This document shows, in pieces, positions 1 to 9,417 of a stretch of DNA of 64,000 nucleotides. The translations under genes and the position numbers were made by a program. Source of the DNA: Spinactinospora alkalitolerans (GTDB taxonomy: Bacteria; Actinomycetota; Actinomycetes; Streptosporangiales; Streptosporangiaceae); NCBI RefSeq assembly GCF_013408795.1, contig NZ_JACCCC010000001.1, positions 4,340,001 through 4,404,000 on the forward strand, given 5' to 3'. Under the pieces are notes generated by a model, which had not been told where the DNA came from, searched no databases, and was given only the letters and a program-made list of their open reading frames with translations. The first letter of the stretch is position 1, and each line of letters starts with the position of its first letter.

Positions 1-2970
1 CGGGCCGGACGGCTCATCGCGGAGGCGGGGCTCGATCCCGAACGGCACGCCGACCTGATCGGGGCGCTCAGCGGGGCGGTCGACCCCGACCTCGCGCTGC
101 TCGGGCTGACCCGGGTGCTGGAGCGCTCCCCCGACCCCGAGGAGGTCTGCACGGCGCTGTGCGAGGACCCCGACCTGCGCGCCCGGCTGGTCCAGGTGCT
201 CGGGGCGAGCGTGGCGCTCACCGACCACCTCGTCCGCCACCCCGAGGACTGGCGGGAGCTGCACGGGGCCGACGCCGCCCGCGCGCCCGAGCCCGAGGAG
301 CTGCGCGCCGGGCTGCTGCACATCGTCGGCGCCGACCCCAACGCGGCCGCGCCGGCCGCCGACCCGGCCGGGGGCGGCCCCGAGGATCCGGCGCACGCGC
401 TGCGGGTCGCCTACCGGCGCCGCGTGCTGCGGCTGGCCGGGCGCGACCTCACCGGCGTCAGCGACTTCGAGCAGGTCTCCGCCGAACTCGCCGACCTGGC
501 CGCCGCCACCCTGGAGGCCGCGCTGGCGATCGCCCGCTTCCAGGCGCCCGACGACGCGGCCCTGTGCCGGCTCGCCGTGATCGGCATGGGCAAGTGCGGC
601 GGGCGCGAATTGAACTACGTCAGCGACGTCGACGTGGTCTTCGTGGCCGAGCCGGCCGAAGGCGTCGAGGACGAGCAGGCCGCGCTGCGCGCCGCAGCCC
701 GGCTGGCCGCGGCGATGATGCGCGTCCCCGGCGAGACCGACAGCGAGGGCATGCTCTGGCAGGTCGACGCCGCGCTGCGGCCGGAGGGCAGGAACGGGCC
801 GCTGGTGCGCCCGCTGGCCGGCCACGTCGCCTACTACGAGCGCTGGGCCAAGACCTGGGAGTTCCAGGCCCTGCTCAAGGCGAGGCCGATCGCCGGGGAC
901 GCCGAACTCGGCGCGGCCTACGCCAAGGCCATCACCCCTCTGGTGTGGGAGGCCGCCGGGCGACCGCACTTCGTCGACGACGTGCAGGCCATGCGCCGCC
1001 GCGTCGAGGCCCACATCCCGCCCACGCAGGCCGACCGCCAGCTCAAGCTCGGTCCCGGCGGCCTGCGCGACGTCGAGTTCGCGGTGCAGCTGCTGCAGCT
1101 CGTGCACGGCCGGGGCGACGAGACCCTGCGCGCCGGCGGCACGCTGGCCGCGCTGGCGGCCCTGTCCAGGGGCGGGTACGTGGGCCGCGAGGACGCGGCG
1201 GGGCTCGCCGACGCCTACCGGTTCCTGCGCCGCGTGGAGCACCTGCTCCAGCTCTACCGGCTGCGCCGCACCCACCTGCTGCCCGACCCCGACACCGCCG
1301 ACGGAGAGGAGCAGCTGCGCCGGCTGGGCCGCGCGCTCGGCTTCACCGCGAATCCGGTCACCGGTCTGGCCTCGGTCTGGCGGCGGCGGGTCGGCGAGGT
1401 GCGCCGGCTGCACGAGAAGCTGTTCTACCGGCCGCTGCTCAACGCCGTCGCGCGGCTGCCCGGGGAGGAGGCCCGGCTCTCCCCCGAGCAGGCGCGGGTC
1501 CGGCTGGAGGCGCTGGGCTTCGTCGACCCGGCCGGGGCACTGCGCCACCTGGAGTCGCTGACCTCGGGGGTGACGCGCCGCGCGGCCATACAGCGCACGC
1601 TGTTGCCGGTGATGCTGGGCTGGTTCGCCGACGCCCCCGACCCCGACGCCGGCCTGCTGGGGTTCCGCCGGGTCAGCGAGGCGCTGGGGACCACCCCCTG
1701 GTACCTGCGGCTGCTGCGCGACGACGTGCGGGTGGCCGAGCGGATGGCCTGGCTGCTGGGCACCAGCCGCTACGCCACCGACCTGCTGCTGCGCGCGCCC
1801 GAGGCCGTGGCCGTCCTCGCCGACGACGCCGACCTGGTCCAGCGCCGCAACGCCGAGCTCTCCGTCGAGGCCGATTCGGCCCTGCGCCGGCACGACACCG
1901 CTGAGAACGCGGTGGCCGCGGTGCGCGCGCTGCGCCGCAGGGAGCTGCTGCGCACCGCGGCGGCCGACCTGCTGGAGGTCACCGGGGTGGAGGGGGTGGG
2001 CGACGCGCTCACCGCGATCTCGGCGGTCACGATCGACGCCGCGCTGCGCGCCGCGACCATGCGCGTGGAGTGGGAGCGCGGCGAGCAGGCCTGCACGCGG
2101 CTGTGCGTGGTGGGCATGGGCCGGTTCGGCGGCAACGAGCTCAGCTACGCCAGCGACGCCGACGTGATGTTCGTGCACGAGCCTCTGCCGGGCGCGACCC
2201 CGGAGGCGGCCACCCGGACGGCCGGCGCCATCGTCAGGGAGCTGCGCCGGCTCCTGGAGCTGCCTGCGGCCGAGCCGCCGCTGCGCCTGGACGCCGACCT
2301 GCGCCCGGAGGGCCGCAGCGGGCCGATGGTGCGCACGCTGGACTCCTACGCCGCCTACTACGCCCGCTGGTCGGCGGCCTGGGAGAGCCAGGCGCTGCTG
2401 CGGGCGGTCCCGGTGGCCGGCGACGCCGCGCTGGGCGAGCGGTTCACCGCGCTGATCGACCCGATCCGCTACCCCGAGGGCGGCGTGAGCGACAAGGCGG
2501 TGCGCGAGATCCGCCGGCTCAAGGCCCGGATGGAGGCCGAGCGGCTGCCGCGCGGCGCCGATCCGACGCTGCACACCAAGCTGGGCAGGGGCGGACTGTC
2601 CGACGTGGAGTGGGTGGCCCAGTTGCTCCAGCTCCGCTACGCCCACCGCATCCCCGAGCTGCGCACCACCGGCACGCTGCGGGTGCTCGACGTCGCGGCG
2701 CAGACCGGCCTGATCGATCCGGAGGACGGCGCGACCCTGGAGATCGCCTGGCGCCTGGCCGCCCGGGTGCGCGGCATGATCATGCTGGTGCGCGGCAAGG
2801 GCGGCGACTCCATCCCCATGGACCTGCGGGAGCGCTCCGCGATCGCCGGAGCGCTGGGGTATCGCACCGAGGAGGACGGTGAGGGCGCGGCCGAGCTGCT
2901 GCTCCAGGACTACTGGCGCGTCACCCGCCGCGCCCGCGCGGTGATGGAGCGGGCCTTCTACGACGACTAG
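1..2970 (+). CDS. glnE: Bifunctional glutamine synthetase adenylyltransferase/adenylyl-removing enzyme (GlnE), 5' end missing
   Basis: GlnE adenylylates and de-adenylylates glutamine synthetase to match activity to nitrogen supply. The two nucleotidyltransferase domains are visible: GMGKCGGRELNY followed by SDVDVVFV near visible residue 196, and GMGRFGGNELSY followed by SDADVMFV near residue 705. The reading frame is open from the first base of the window, and the upstream residues (AGRLIAEAGLDPERHADLIG) look like GlnE sequence, so the GTG at 115 is internal and the true start lies left of the window. About 989 residues are visible, so little is missing. The gene ends with TAG. The GlnA2-type synthetase at 11.4 kb lacks the usual adenylylation tyrosine motif, so the GlnE substrate is probably a GlnA1 elsewhere. 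Confidence 0.95.
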   Translation, partial: RAGRLIAEAGLDPERHADLIGALSGAVDPDLALLGLTRVLERSPDPEEVCTALCEDPDLRARLVQVLGASVALTDHLVRHPEDWRELHGADAARAPEPEELRAGLLHIVGADPNAAAPAADPAGGGPEDPAHALRVAYRRRVLRLAGRDLTGVSDFEQVSAELADLAAATLEAALAIARFQAPDDAALCRLAVIGMGKCGGRELNYVSDVDVVFVAEPAEGVEDEQAALRAAARLAAAMMRVPGETDSEGMLWQVDAALRPEGRNGPLVRPLAGHVAYYERWAKTWEFQALLKARPIAGDAELGAAYAKAITPLVWEAAGRPHFVDDVQAMRRRVEAHIPPTQADRQLKLGPGGLRDVEFAVQLLQLVHGRGDETLRAGGTLAALAALSRGGYVGREDAAGLADAYRFLRRVEHLLQLYRLRRTHLLPDPDTADGEEQLRRLGRALGFTANPVTGLASVWRRRVGEVRRLHEKLFYRPLLNAVARLPGEEARLSPEQARVRLEALGFVDPAGALRHLESLTSGVTRRAAIQRTLLPVMLGWFADAPDPDAGLLGFRRVSEALGTTPWYLRLLRDDVRVAERMAWLLGTSRYATDLLLRAPEAVAVLADDADLVQRRNAELSVEADSALRRHDTAENAVAAVRALRRRELLRTAAADLLEVTGVEGVGDALTAISAVTIDAALRAATMRVEWERGEQACTRLCVVGMGRFGGNELSYASDADVMFVHEPLPGATPEAATRTAGAIVRELRRLLELPAAEPPLRLDADLRPEGRSGPMVRTLDSYAAYYARWSAAWESQALLRAVPVAGDAALGERFTALIDPIRYPEGGVSDKAVREIRRLKARMEAERLPRGADPTLHTKLGRGGLSDVEWVAQLLQLRYAHRIPELRTTGTLRVLDVAAQTGLIDPEDGATLEIAWRLAARVRGMIMLVRGKGGDSIPMDLRERSAIAGALGYRTEEDGEGAAELLLQDYWRVTRRARAVMERAFYDD

Positions 2971-2986
2971 CCGCGGGGCCCGGGGG

Positions 2987-3322
2987 TTACCAGAAGACGG
3001 CGACGGCGATGTTGACGACGGCCAGCACGCCGGCCGCGGTGGCGAGCTTCACGTTGGGCCCGCGCAGGTTGAGCACTCCCAGCACGGCGATGGCGAGGGC
3101 GACCACCAGCTTCACGGCGATCTTCACGTGGTCGACGTCGCCGTCGCCCATTTCGGCGACGCCCACCAGCAGCAGGCCGGTGACCAGTTGGAGCAGGGAG
3201 CTGTGCAACAGCACCTTGGTGGACTTGGCGTGGCCGGTGATGAGCTGCATCAGCCAGCCGCTGATGATGCCGGCCAGGCCGAGCATGTGGAGGAACACGA
3301 GCGCGGAGTAGACGATGTCCAT
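2987..3322 (-). CDS. Small four-helix integral membrane protein
   Basis: This encodes a protein of 111 residues, almost entirely hydrophobic, with about four predicted membrane segments (start MDIVYSALVFLHMLGLAG, ending AVFW). I place the start at the ATG at 3322 rather than further upstream because the residues before it are Arg/Pro-rich and unlike a membrane protein. It is convergent with glnE, 16 bases apart. A perfect 9-bp inverted repeat lies only 8 bases upstream of the start codon, so the gene is probably repressor-controlled. I do not recognise a specific function; small proteins of this kind are common in actinomycetes. Confidence 0.75.
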   Translation of the reverse strand: MDIVYSALVFLHMLGLAGIISGWLMQLITGHAKSTKVLLHSSLLQLVTGLLLVGVAEMGDGDVDHVKIAVKLVVALAIAVLGVLNLRGPNVKLATAAGVLAVVNIAVAVFW

Positions 3323-3330
3323 GATCCACA

Positions 3331-3353
3331 ACCTACTACGGCGCGTAGTAGGT
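3331..3353. promoter_or_regulatory. Perfect 9-bp inverted repeat, candidate operator
   Basis: ACCTACTAC (3331-3339) and GTAGTAGGT (3345-3353) are exact reverse complements separated by GGCGC. The repeat sits 8 bases upstream of the minus-strand membrane-protein gene, where a bound repressor would block transcription or initiation. The TACTAC/GTAGTA half-sites resemble BlaI/MecI/CopY-type operators; that comparison is inference. Confidence 0.5.
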
Positions 3354-3610
3354 CGGGTCCACCCCCCATGACACGGTGGCATCACGTTTCCCCGGTGCGC
3401 GACCGGAGGGCCCCGGAGCGCGGCGGACCCGTGGAAGATCCACCCGCTCCGACCACCCCTGATTCGCAAAAAATTTCAGGACTTGCAGGAGGAGCGCACC
3501 CTCGCCGCTCCCCACCCGCCCCGCACGGCAGAGACCTCTTACCCCCGACAAAGAGACGAACGGCCGTATCGGCCCACTTCCGGCAATCCGCTGGAATCTC
3601 ACCAGAGGTG

Positions 3611-3690
3611 TTCACAAATCGGTCGGCGGTTGTTACCTTCAACACACTTGAAAGTTCTTGCAGTCTTTTCAATCTTTGCAAGACCGCTTT
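3611..3690 (+). promoter_or_regulatory. Alpha-amylase promoter region with TTGCAAG-type repeats
   Basis: This is an unusually AT-rich stretch 40-120 bases before the amylase gene. It holds CTTGAAAG (about 3647-3654), CTTGCA (3657-3662) and TTTGCAAG (3675-3682); the last two form an inverted repeat, and another CTTGCAG lies at about 3482. Repeats of the CTTGCAAG type are known at Streptomyces amylase and maltose genes, where a LacI-family MalR/Reg1 repressor acts. No malR-like gene is in the window. The exact promoter hexamers are not certain. Confidence 0.5.
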
Positions 3691-3731
3691 CGGGTGTCGA
3701 GTCCCCCGATCCGCTCATTGAGGAGAGCGCG

Positions 3732-5522
3732 ATGACCATCCGCAGATCGATGGCCGCCGCACTGGCGGCCGTCTTCGGATTCGCCCTGCTGCTCGTTCCC
3801 CCGTCCGGCGCGGTGTCCCCCGCTCATGCCGCGCCAGGAGGCGACAAGGAGGTCGTCGTCCACCTGTTCCAGTGGCGCTGGGAGTCCGTCGCCGCCGAGT
3901 GCGAGAGCACGCTCGGGCCGAACGGGTTCGGCGCCGTCCAGGTCTCCCCGCCGCAGGAGCACGTGGTGCTGCAGGGCGAAGGCTATCCCTGGTGGCAGGA
4001 CTACCAACCGGTGTCCTACAGCCTCGACGACACCCGGCGCGGCACCCGCGCCGACTTCGTCGACATGGTGGACCGCTGCGAAGACGCCGGCGTCAGGATC
4101 TACGTCGACGCCGTTCTCAACCACATGACCGGCAGCGGCTCGGTCGACAGCGGCCCCGGCAGCGCGGGCTCCGACTACACCAAGTACGACTACCCCGGCA
4201 TCTACCAGAGCCGGGACTTCCACGACTGCCGCCGCGACATCTCCGACTGGAACGACAAGTGGGAGGTGCAGAACTGCGAGCTGGTGGGCCTGTCGGACCT
4301 GGACACCTCCTCCGAGTACGTCCGAGACCGGCTCGCCGGCTACCTCAACGAGCTGATCGGCATCGGCGTGGCCGGGTTCCGCTACGACGCGGCCAAGCAC
4401 GTGCCGCTGGCCGACGTCCAGGCGATCAACTCCCGGCTCGACGACGTGGACGCCGCGTGGGGCGGCGGCAGGCCCTACGTCTTCCAAGAGGTCATCGGCG
4501 ACCAGACCATCGCGCCCGGGGAGTACGTCCCGGCCGGCGACGTCACCGAGTTCCAGTACCACCGCGACATCAGCAACGCCTTCAAGAACGGCGACATCGC
4601 CCACCTGACCGGTCTCGGCGGCAACCTGGTGGACGGCGAGCAGGCCGTGGTCTTCGTCGCCAACCACGACACCCAGCGCAGCCACCCCACCCTGACCCAC
4701 ACCGACGGGGACCGCTACGACCTGGCCCAGGCGTTCATGCTGGCGCACCCGTACGGCACCCCCAAGATCATGTCCAGCTACGCGTGGTCCGGGAGCAACG
4801 ACACCGGCCCGCCGATGGGCTCCGACGGCGAGACGCGGGCCACCGACTGCGCCGACGCACGCTGGGTGTGCGAGCACCGCGAGGTCGCCGGGATGGTGGG
4901 CTTCCGCAACGCCGTGGACGGAACCTCGATCGGCGACGTCGCCACCGGGTCCAGCGGGCAGCTCGCCTTCGCCCGCGGCGACAGGGGCCACGCCGCCTTC
5001 AACGCCACCGGCGGCGCGTGGAGCCGGACCTTCGACACGGACCTGCCCGACGGCACCTACTGCGACGTCGCCAACGGCACGTTCGTCGACGGCGAGTGCG
5101 ACGGCCCCTCCTACACCGTCTCCGGCGGATCGTTCAGCGCGCAGGTCCCGGCCGACGGCGCGGTGGCCCTGCACGTGGCGGCGCAGGGCGAGGGCACCGG
5201 TCCCGGCGGTCCGGGCGACCCCGACGAGCCGGGCGGCACCGCCGCGGTCGGCTTCCACGCCAATGTGACCACCTGGTACGGCCAGAACGTGCTCGTGGTG
5301 GGCGACCTCCCGCAGTTGGGCTCCTGGAACCCGGACGACGCCGTGGCGATGTCCTCGGCCGACTACCCGATCTGGAAGACCACCGTCGACCTGCCGCTGG
5401 ACCAGCGGTTCGAGTACAAGTTCATCAAGAGGAACCCCGACGGCACCGTCGAGTGGGAGTCCGGCGGCAACCGCTCCTACACCCCCAGCGGGCCGGTGAC
5501 GCTCAACGACGATTGGAGGTGA
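3732..5522 (+). CDS. Secreted alpha-amylase (GH13) with C-terminal CBM20 starch-binding domain
   Basis: This enzyme hydrolyses internal alpha-1,4 bonds of starch outside the cell. It has 596 residues. A signal peptide spans residues 1-33 with an AHA/AP cleavage site. GH13 motifs are present in order: VDAVLNHM (about 125), GFRYDAAKH with the nucleophile Asp (about 215), FQEVIG with the acid/base Glu (about 250) and ANHDTQ (about 310). After a Gly/Pro/Asp-rich linker near 490, residues 503-595 form a CBM20 domain (GDLPQLGSWNP). I use the ATG at 3732, preceded by GAGGAGAG, because it begins the signal peptide; the longer upstream frame is not protein-like. The gene is monocistronic, with a hairpin terminator just downstream. 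Confidence 0.95.
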   Translation: MTIRRSMAAALAAVFGFALLLVPPSGAVSPAHAAPGGDKEVVVHLFQWRWESVAAECESTLGPNGFGAVQVSPPQEHVVLQGEGYPWWQDYQPVSYSLDDTRRGTRADFVDMVDRCEDAGVRIYVDAVLNHMTGSGSVDSGPGSAGSDYTKYDYPGIYQSRDFHDCRRDISDWNDKWEVQNCELVGLSDLDTSSEYVRDRLAGYLNELIGIGVAGFRYDAAKHVPLADVQAINSRLDDVDAAWGGGRPYVFQEVIGDQTIAPGEYVPAGDVTEFQYHRDISNAFKNGDIAHLTGLGGNLVDGEQAVVFVANHDTQRSHPTLTHTDGDRYDLAQAFMLAHPYGTPKIMSSYAWSGSNDTGPPMGSDGETRATDCADARWVCEHREVAGMVGFRNAVDGTSIGDVATGSSGQLAFARGDRGHAAFNATGGAWSRTFDTDLPDGTYCDVANGTFVDGECDGPSYTVSGGSFSAQVPADGAVALHVAAQGEGTGPGGPGDPDEPGGTAAVGFHANVTTWYGQNVLVVGDLPQLGSWNPDDAVAMSSADYPIWKTTVDLPLDQRFEYKFIKRNPDGTVEWESGGNRSYTPSGPVTLNDDWR

Positions 5523-5542
5523 CGTCCGGCAGGTGATCGCCC

Positions 5543-5581
5543 GGCGGGCGGAGCCCCTCCCTCTCCTCCGCTCCGCCCGCC
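5543..5581 (+). terminator. Hairpin terminator after the amylase gene
   Basis: A perfect 12-bp stem pairs GGCGGGCGGAGC (5543-5554) with GCTCCGCCCGCC (5570-5581) across a 15-base loop. It starts 20 bases after the amylase stop. There is no U tract, as is usual in actinomycetes. Confidence 0.7.
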
Positions 5582-5813
5582 CGGGCTCCTGTCGACGCGG
5601 GTGCGCGGCGCCCCGGGGCTCCGGTGCGCCTCCGCGCTCATAAGGCCCCTTCCACCTCGGCTCCTTAGCCCGCCGCGGCGCTCCGGACAGGACCCCGGCC
5701 GCGGATAAGGCATTCGCCTCATGTGCCCCCGCGGGCCTTAGCGACAGTCTGAGGATCACGGGGAACGGCAGCGGGCCGGTCCGCGGAGGAAAGAGGGAAG
5801 GAAGACGGCGACC

Positions 5814-6080
5814 ATGATGCACCCCGACATTCTCAGCGGCGTGGCGCGCGAGCGGACGGCCCAGCGGGAGCGCGACATCCAGCGGCGGCTCAGGGACCGG
5901 GCGCTGCGGCGCCGCGACGCCACCGCCGAAGAGGAAGCGGACGGGAACCCCGGTGGCGGCTCGCGTCCCGGCGGCGGGGCCGAAACCGTCCCGGCGGCCC
6001 CGGCCCCGCGCCCGGTCGAGGCCGCTCCCCGGCCCCGGAGCCGGCCGCGGGAGGAGCGGGTCCCGGCCGGGCGGCGGTGA
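5814..6080 (+). CDS. Small basic protein with MHPD start (hypothetical)
   Basis: This encodes 88 residues beginning [20 protein letters not shown], a charged helix-forming N-terminus rich in Arg and Glu, followed by a low-complexity Gly/Pro/Arg tail. A purine-rich stretch (GAGGAAAGAGGGAAGGAAG) precedes the ATG. It lies 80 bases upstream of the LAL regulator gene. A second short gene at 13.1 kb starts in the same way (MHPDQAAELTRRY) and also precedes a LuxR sequence, which supports this being a real gene of a small family. Its function is unknown. Confidence 0.6.
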   Translation: MMHPDILSGVARERTAQRERDIQRRLRDRALRRRDATAEEEADGNPGGGSRPGGGAETVPAAPAPRPVEAAPRPRSRPREERVPAGRR

Positions 6081-6160
6081 CCCGCGCTCCGGCCGGTCCC
6101 ACCGGTCCGGACCGGGAAAACGGATCGGCGATGTCACGGACTCTCTGCATACTGGGTGAT

Positions 6161-9100
6161 ATGACCCCACACGGTGCGAGTCCGGTCTTCGTCGGACGCG
6201 AGTCCCAGTTGCAGGCCCTGCTGGACCACGCCCGCCGCGCACGATCCGACGCCGCCGCGACGATGCTGGTGGGCGGCGACGCCGGGGTGGGCAAGTCCCG
6301 GCTGCTCAGCGAGTTCGCCGAGCGCGCGCCCACCGGCCGGATCGTGGTGGGCGGCTGCCTGGAACTGGGCGTGGACGGGGTCCCGTTCGCGCCGTTCGTC
6401 ACCGTGCTGCGCCAGCTGCTGCGCGACCTCGGCAGGGAGCTCTTCGACGCGCTGGCCCTCGGCGGCGAGCAGGAGCTGGCGCGCCTGCTGCCCGAACTCG
6501 GCCAGGCGCCGGAGGAGCGGCGCGAGGCCCGCGGGCGGCTGTTCGAGCAGGTGCTGCGGCTGTTCACCGACGCGGCGGCCGACGGCGGTCTGACGGTGAT
6601 CATCGAGGACCTGCACTGGGCCGACCCCTCAACCCGCGATCTGCTGATCTTCCTGGTCCGCAACCTGGACACCACCCCGGTGCAGATCGTGGCCAGCTTC
6701 CGCTCCGACGACCTGCACCGCGACCACCCGCTGCGGCGGCTGCTGCCCGAGCTGGAGCGGCTGGCGACGGTGGAGCGGATGGACCTCGAACCGCTGACGC
6801 GCGAGGAGGTCGCCGAGCAGGCCGCAGCGATCCGCGACGCGGCGCTGGACCCCGACGAGCTCACCGTGCTCTACGAGCGCACGGCCGGCAACCCGCTGTT
6901 CGTCGAATCGCTCGTGGGGTGCGCCGAGATCGTGGGCTCCCTCGTGCCGGAGCGGCCGCGCGAGCTCCTGCTGTCATCGCTGTACCGGCTGGACGACCGG
7001 GCCCGGTTCGTCACCAGGGTCGCCTCCGTCGGCGCGGTGAGCGCCGCGCGCATCGAGCACGAACTGCTCGCGCACGTCGCCGCGCTCCCCGAACCCGAGC
7101 TCGACGCGGCGCTGCACGCCGTCGTCGACACCAACGTGCTGCGCGTCGACGGCACCGGCTACCGGTTCCGGCACGCCCTGCTGCGCGAGGCCGTGCACCA
7201 GGAGCTGCTGCCGGGCCAGCACGCCCGGCTGCACCTGCGCTACGCCGAGGCGCTGGAGACCCACCCCGGCCTGGTGCCCTTCGACCGCTTGGCGGCGGAG
7301 CAGGCCCACCACTTCCACGCCGCGCACGAGCTCCCCCGGGCACTGAGCGCGGCGTGGTGGGCGGCGGTGCGCGCCGGCGAGGCCCTGGCCTACGCCGAGG
7401 AGCTGCGCATGCTCGAACGCGTCATCGAACTGTGGGAGCGCGTGCCCGACGCCCCGAACCTGGTCGAAGGGCTCTGCCTGGCCGAGGTCCTGGACCGCGC
7501 GGCCTCGGCGGCCTTCGACAGCGGCGTGTTCGACCGCGCCCGCCAGTTGTGCGACGCCGCGCTGGAGGAACTCCCGCCGCAGCACCCGGCGACCGCCCCG
7601 GACGCCCCGGACGCCCCGGAGGACGACTCCGCCGCCGAGCGCAGACGGGAGCTGCTCACCCTGCGGGCGCTGGTGCTGCGGCGCCGGGGCCGGACCCGCA
7701 TCCAGCTCGCCGACGACAGCGGCATCGACGACTTCTACACCGCGCTGGAGATCCACCCCGCCGAGGACTGGCGCTACGGCTTCCTGCTCGCCGTCCTGGC
7801 CCGCGAGCTGATGATGCGGGGCGAGTCGGTGCCGCCCGGCGGGCTGCCGACCGCAGCGCCGGTCGGACGGGAGGGGGAGGCGGTCTCAGCGGCCGAGCTC
7901 GCCGAGGAGGCGCTGACCCACTCCGCCCGCCACGGCGACCACTGCGCCGTGGGCGACGCCCTCATCACGCTGGCGACGGTGCAGGGCAACAACGGGGACA
8001 TCGACACGGCGCTGCAGACCTTCAGGCGCGGGATCGCGGCGGCGCGCACCGCGGCCGAGCCCGCTCTGGAGGCACGCGGCATGGGCAACCTGACCTCCAT
8101 GCTGCGGGAGCAGGGCCGTCACGGCGAGGCCCTGGAGCTCGCGCGCAGGAGCGTGGAACGGGCCCGCGAGGCGAGCCTGCTGCGCAGCATCGGCACGTTC
8201 TCCGCGCTGAACCTGGCCGAGGTGCTGTACGAGGTGGGCCATCTGGAGGAGGCGCGCCGCAGCGCCCAGCAAGGGCTGAGCTGGTCGCCCTCACCGCTGC
8301 ACCGCTCGTTCCTCAACATCGCCGACGGCAGGATCGCGCTGGCGCTGGGCGACCTGGACGCGGCGCGCGAGGCGGTCGCGGGGGTGCACCGCAAGGGGGC
8401 GATGGAGTTCTCTCACCTCCAGCACTCGCTGTCCGCGATCTCGCTCGCCATCGACGTGCACATGGCCCTCGGCCAGGACGACGCCGCGCTGAAGCTGGCG
8501 CTGCACGCCGCCGACGCCGACGCCGACATCACCGTGGCCTGCGGCTACGGATGGCCGCTGGTCGACTCGATGGCCCGCGCGCTGTGCGGGCGGCACGGCG
8601 CCGCGCAGGCGCGGACATCGGTGCGGCTGCGCGAACGGCTGGCGGATCTGGTCGAGAGGTTCCCCGTCCACGGCCCGATCCAGGCGGCGCTGCGCCTGAC
8701 GGTGCTGGCCCGGCTGGGCGACGCCGATGGCGCGTCCCCCGCGGCCTCCCGCGCCGCGTGGGCCGAGGTCGTCGAGGCGTGGGCGGCGTCGGAGTTCCGG
8801 CTCGCGCACGCCGACGCGCTCCTGCACGAGGCCGAGGCGAACGCGACGGAGGACCGCTCCGCCGCGGCGGCGATGCTGCGGGACGCGTCGGCCATCGCCA
8901 AGGAGACCGGGGCGGCGCTGCTGAAGCACCGCGTGGAGGACCTCGCCCGGCGGCTGAACGTCTCGCTGGACGCCTCCCCCGGCGCGGCCTCGCCCGCGCT
9001 CCCCGCCGGCCTCACCCCCCGCGAGGCGGAGGTGCTGCGGCTGCTCGCACGCGGCCGGACCAACGTCCAGATCGCCGGGGAGCTGTTCATCTCGGCCAAG

Positions 9101-9196
9101 ACCGCCAGCGTGCACGTCTCCAACATCCTGGCCAAGCTCGGCGTCCCCAACCGCGGCGCCGCCGCCGCCCGAGCCAGGGAGCTGGGAGTGGGGTAG
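6161..9196 (+). CDS. LAL-type LuxR transcriptional regulator with AAA ATPase domain
   Basis: This is a large ATP-binding LuxR regulator of 1011 residues. The N-terminal AAA domain has a Walker A motif GGDAGVGKS near residue 40 and a Walker B-like IIEDLHWAD near residue 147. The middle (about 300-900) is Ala/Glu/Arg-rich and helical, in the manner of TPR repeats. The last 60 residues are a LuxR helix-turn-helix, [18 protein letters not shown] onward. I chose the ATG at 6161 ([14 protein letters not shown]) because FVGRE is the normal beginning of this family; an in-frame ATG at 6131 is possible. Its target is unknown. It could regulate the amylase upstream, since MalT-like proteins share this architecture, but that is a guess. 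Confidence 0.88.
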   Translation: MTPHGASPVFVGRESQLQALLDHARRARSDAAATMLVGGDAGVGKSRLLSEFAERAPTGRIVVGGCLELGVDGVPFAPFVTVLRQLLRDLGRELFDALALGGEQELARLLPELGQAPEERREARGRLFEQVLRLFTDAAADGGLTVIIEDLHWADPSTRDLLIFLVRNLDTTPVQIVASFRSDDLHRDHPLRRLLPELERLATVERMDLEPLTREEVAEQAAAIRDAALDPDELTVLYERTAGNPLFVESLVGCAEIVGSLVPERPRELLLSSLYRLDDRARFVTRVASVGAVSAARIEHELLAHVAALPEPELDAALHAVVDTNVLRVDGTGYRFRHALLREAVHQELLPGQHARLHLRYAEALETHPGLVPFDRLAAEQAHHFHAAHELPRALSAAWWAAVRAGEALAYAEELRMLERVIELWERVPDAPNLVEGLCLAEVLDRAASAAFDSGVFDRARQLCDAALEELPPQHPATAPDAPDAPEDDSAAERRRELLTLRALVLRRRGRTRIQLADDSGIDDFYTALEIHPAEDWRYGFLLAVLARELMMRGESVPPGGLPTAAPVGREGEAVSAAELAEEALTHSARHGDHCAVGDALITLATVQGNNGDIDTALQTFRRGIAAARTAAEPALEARGMGNLTSMLREQGRHGEALELARRSVERAREASLLRSIGTFSALNLAEVLYEVGHLEEARRSAQQGLSWSPSPLHRSFLNIADGRIALALGDLDAAREAVAGVHRKGAMEFSHLQHSLSAISLAIDVHMALGQDDAALKLALHAADADADITVACGYGWPLVDSMARALCGRHGAAQARTSVRLRERLADLVERFPVHGPIQAALRLTVLARLGDADGASPAASRAAWAEVVEAWAASEFRLAHADALLHEAEANATEDRSAAAAMLRDASAIAKETGAALLKHRVEDLARRLNVSLDASPGAASPALPAGLTPREAEVLRLLARGRTNVQIAGELFISAKTASVHVSNILAKLGVPNRGAAAARARELGVG

Positions 9197-9237
9197 CGGG
9201 ATCCACGGCCCCAGGTCGGCAAGCCGTCACGCCCGGC

Positions 9238-9390
9238 CCCGACCACAGGGATTTTGAGCCTTAGCCGAAGGATGGAGCTCCGCGGTGACTGGGCGATCCT
9301 CTCGCGTGGCCGAAGACCCGTGGACGGAGATCGCCCACCCGCACGCCACTTCCGTGCTGGGGCCGACTTCAAAGCCCCCAGGGGCCGGGC
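9238..9390. repeat. Dispersed intergenic repeat, two inverted partial copies
   Basis: Positions 9278-9321 read on the minus strand match 52163-52206 on the plus strand at 42 of 44 bases (core GGCCACGCGAGAGGATCGCC). Weaker similarity continues to 9238, including CCTTCGGC and TCAAA blocks. Facing it on the plus strand, 9333-9390 is a degenerate second copy that shares GATCGCCC and a CAAAG-CCCCC-GGGGCCG block with the 52 kb copy. The repeat fills the 221-base gap between the LAL gene and nadE. It has no coding function that I can see. Confidence 0.7.
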
Positions 9391-9417
9391 ACGCGGGCGG
9401 GCCGCTGCCGGCCGCCG

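Noticed and set aside
115-117. GTG at 115 as the glnE start
   Set aside because: The frame is open back to base 1 and the upstream residues look like GlnE, so the gene is cut by the window edge.
3669-6242. 857-codon minus-strand frame opposite the amylase gene
   Set aside because: It is Val/Gly/Ala/Asp-rich antisense to a well-supported gene and matches no family.
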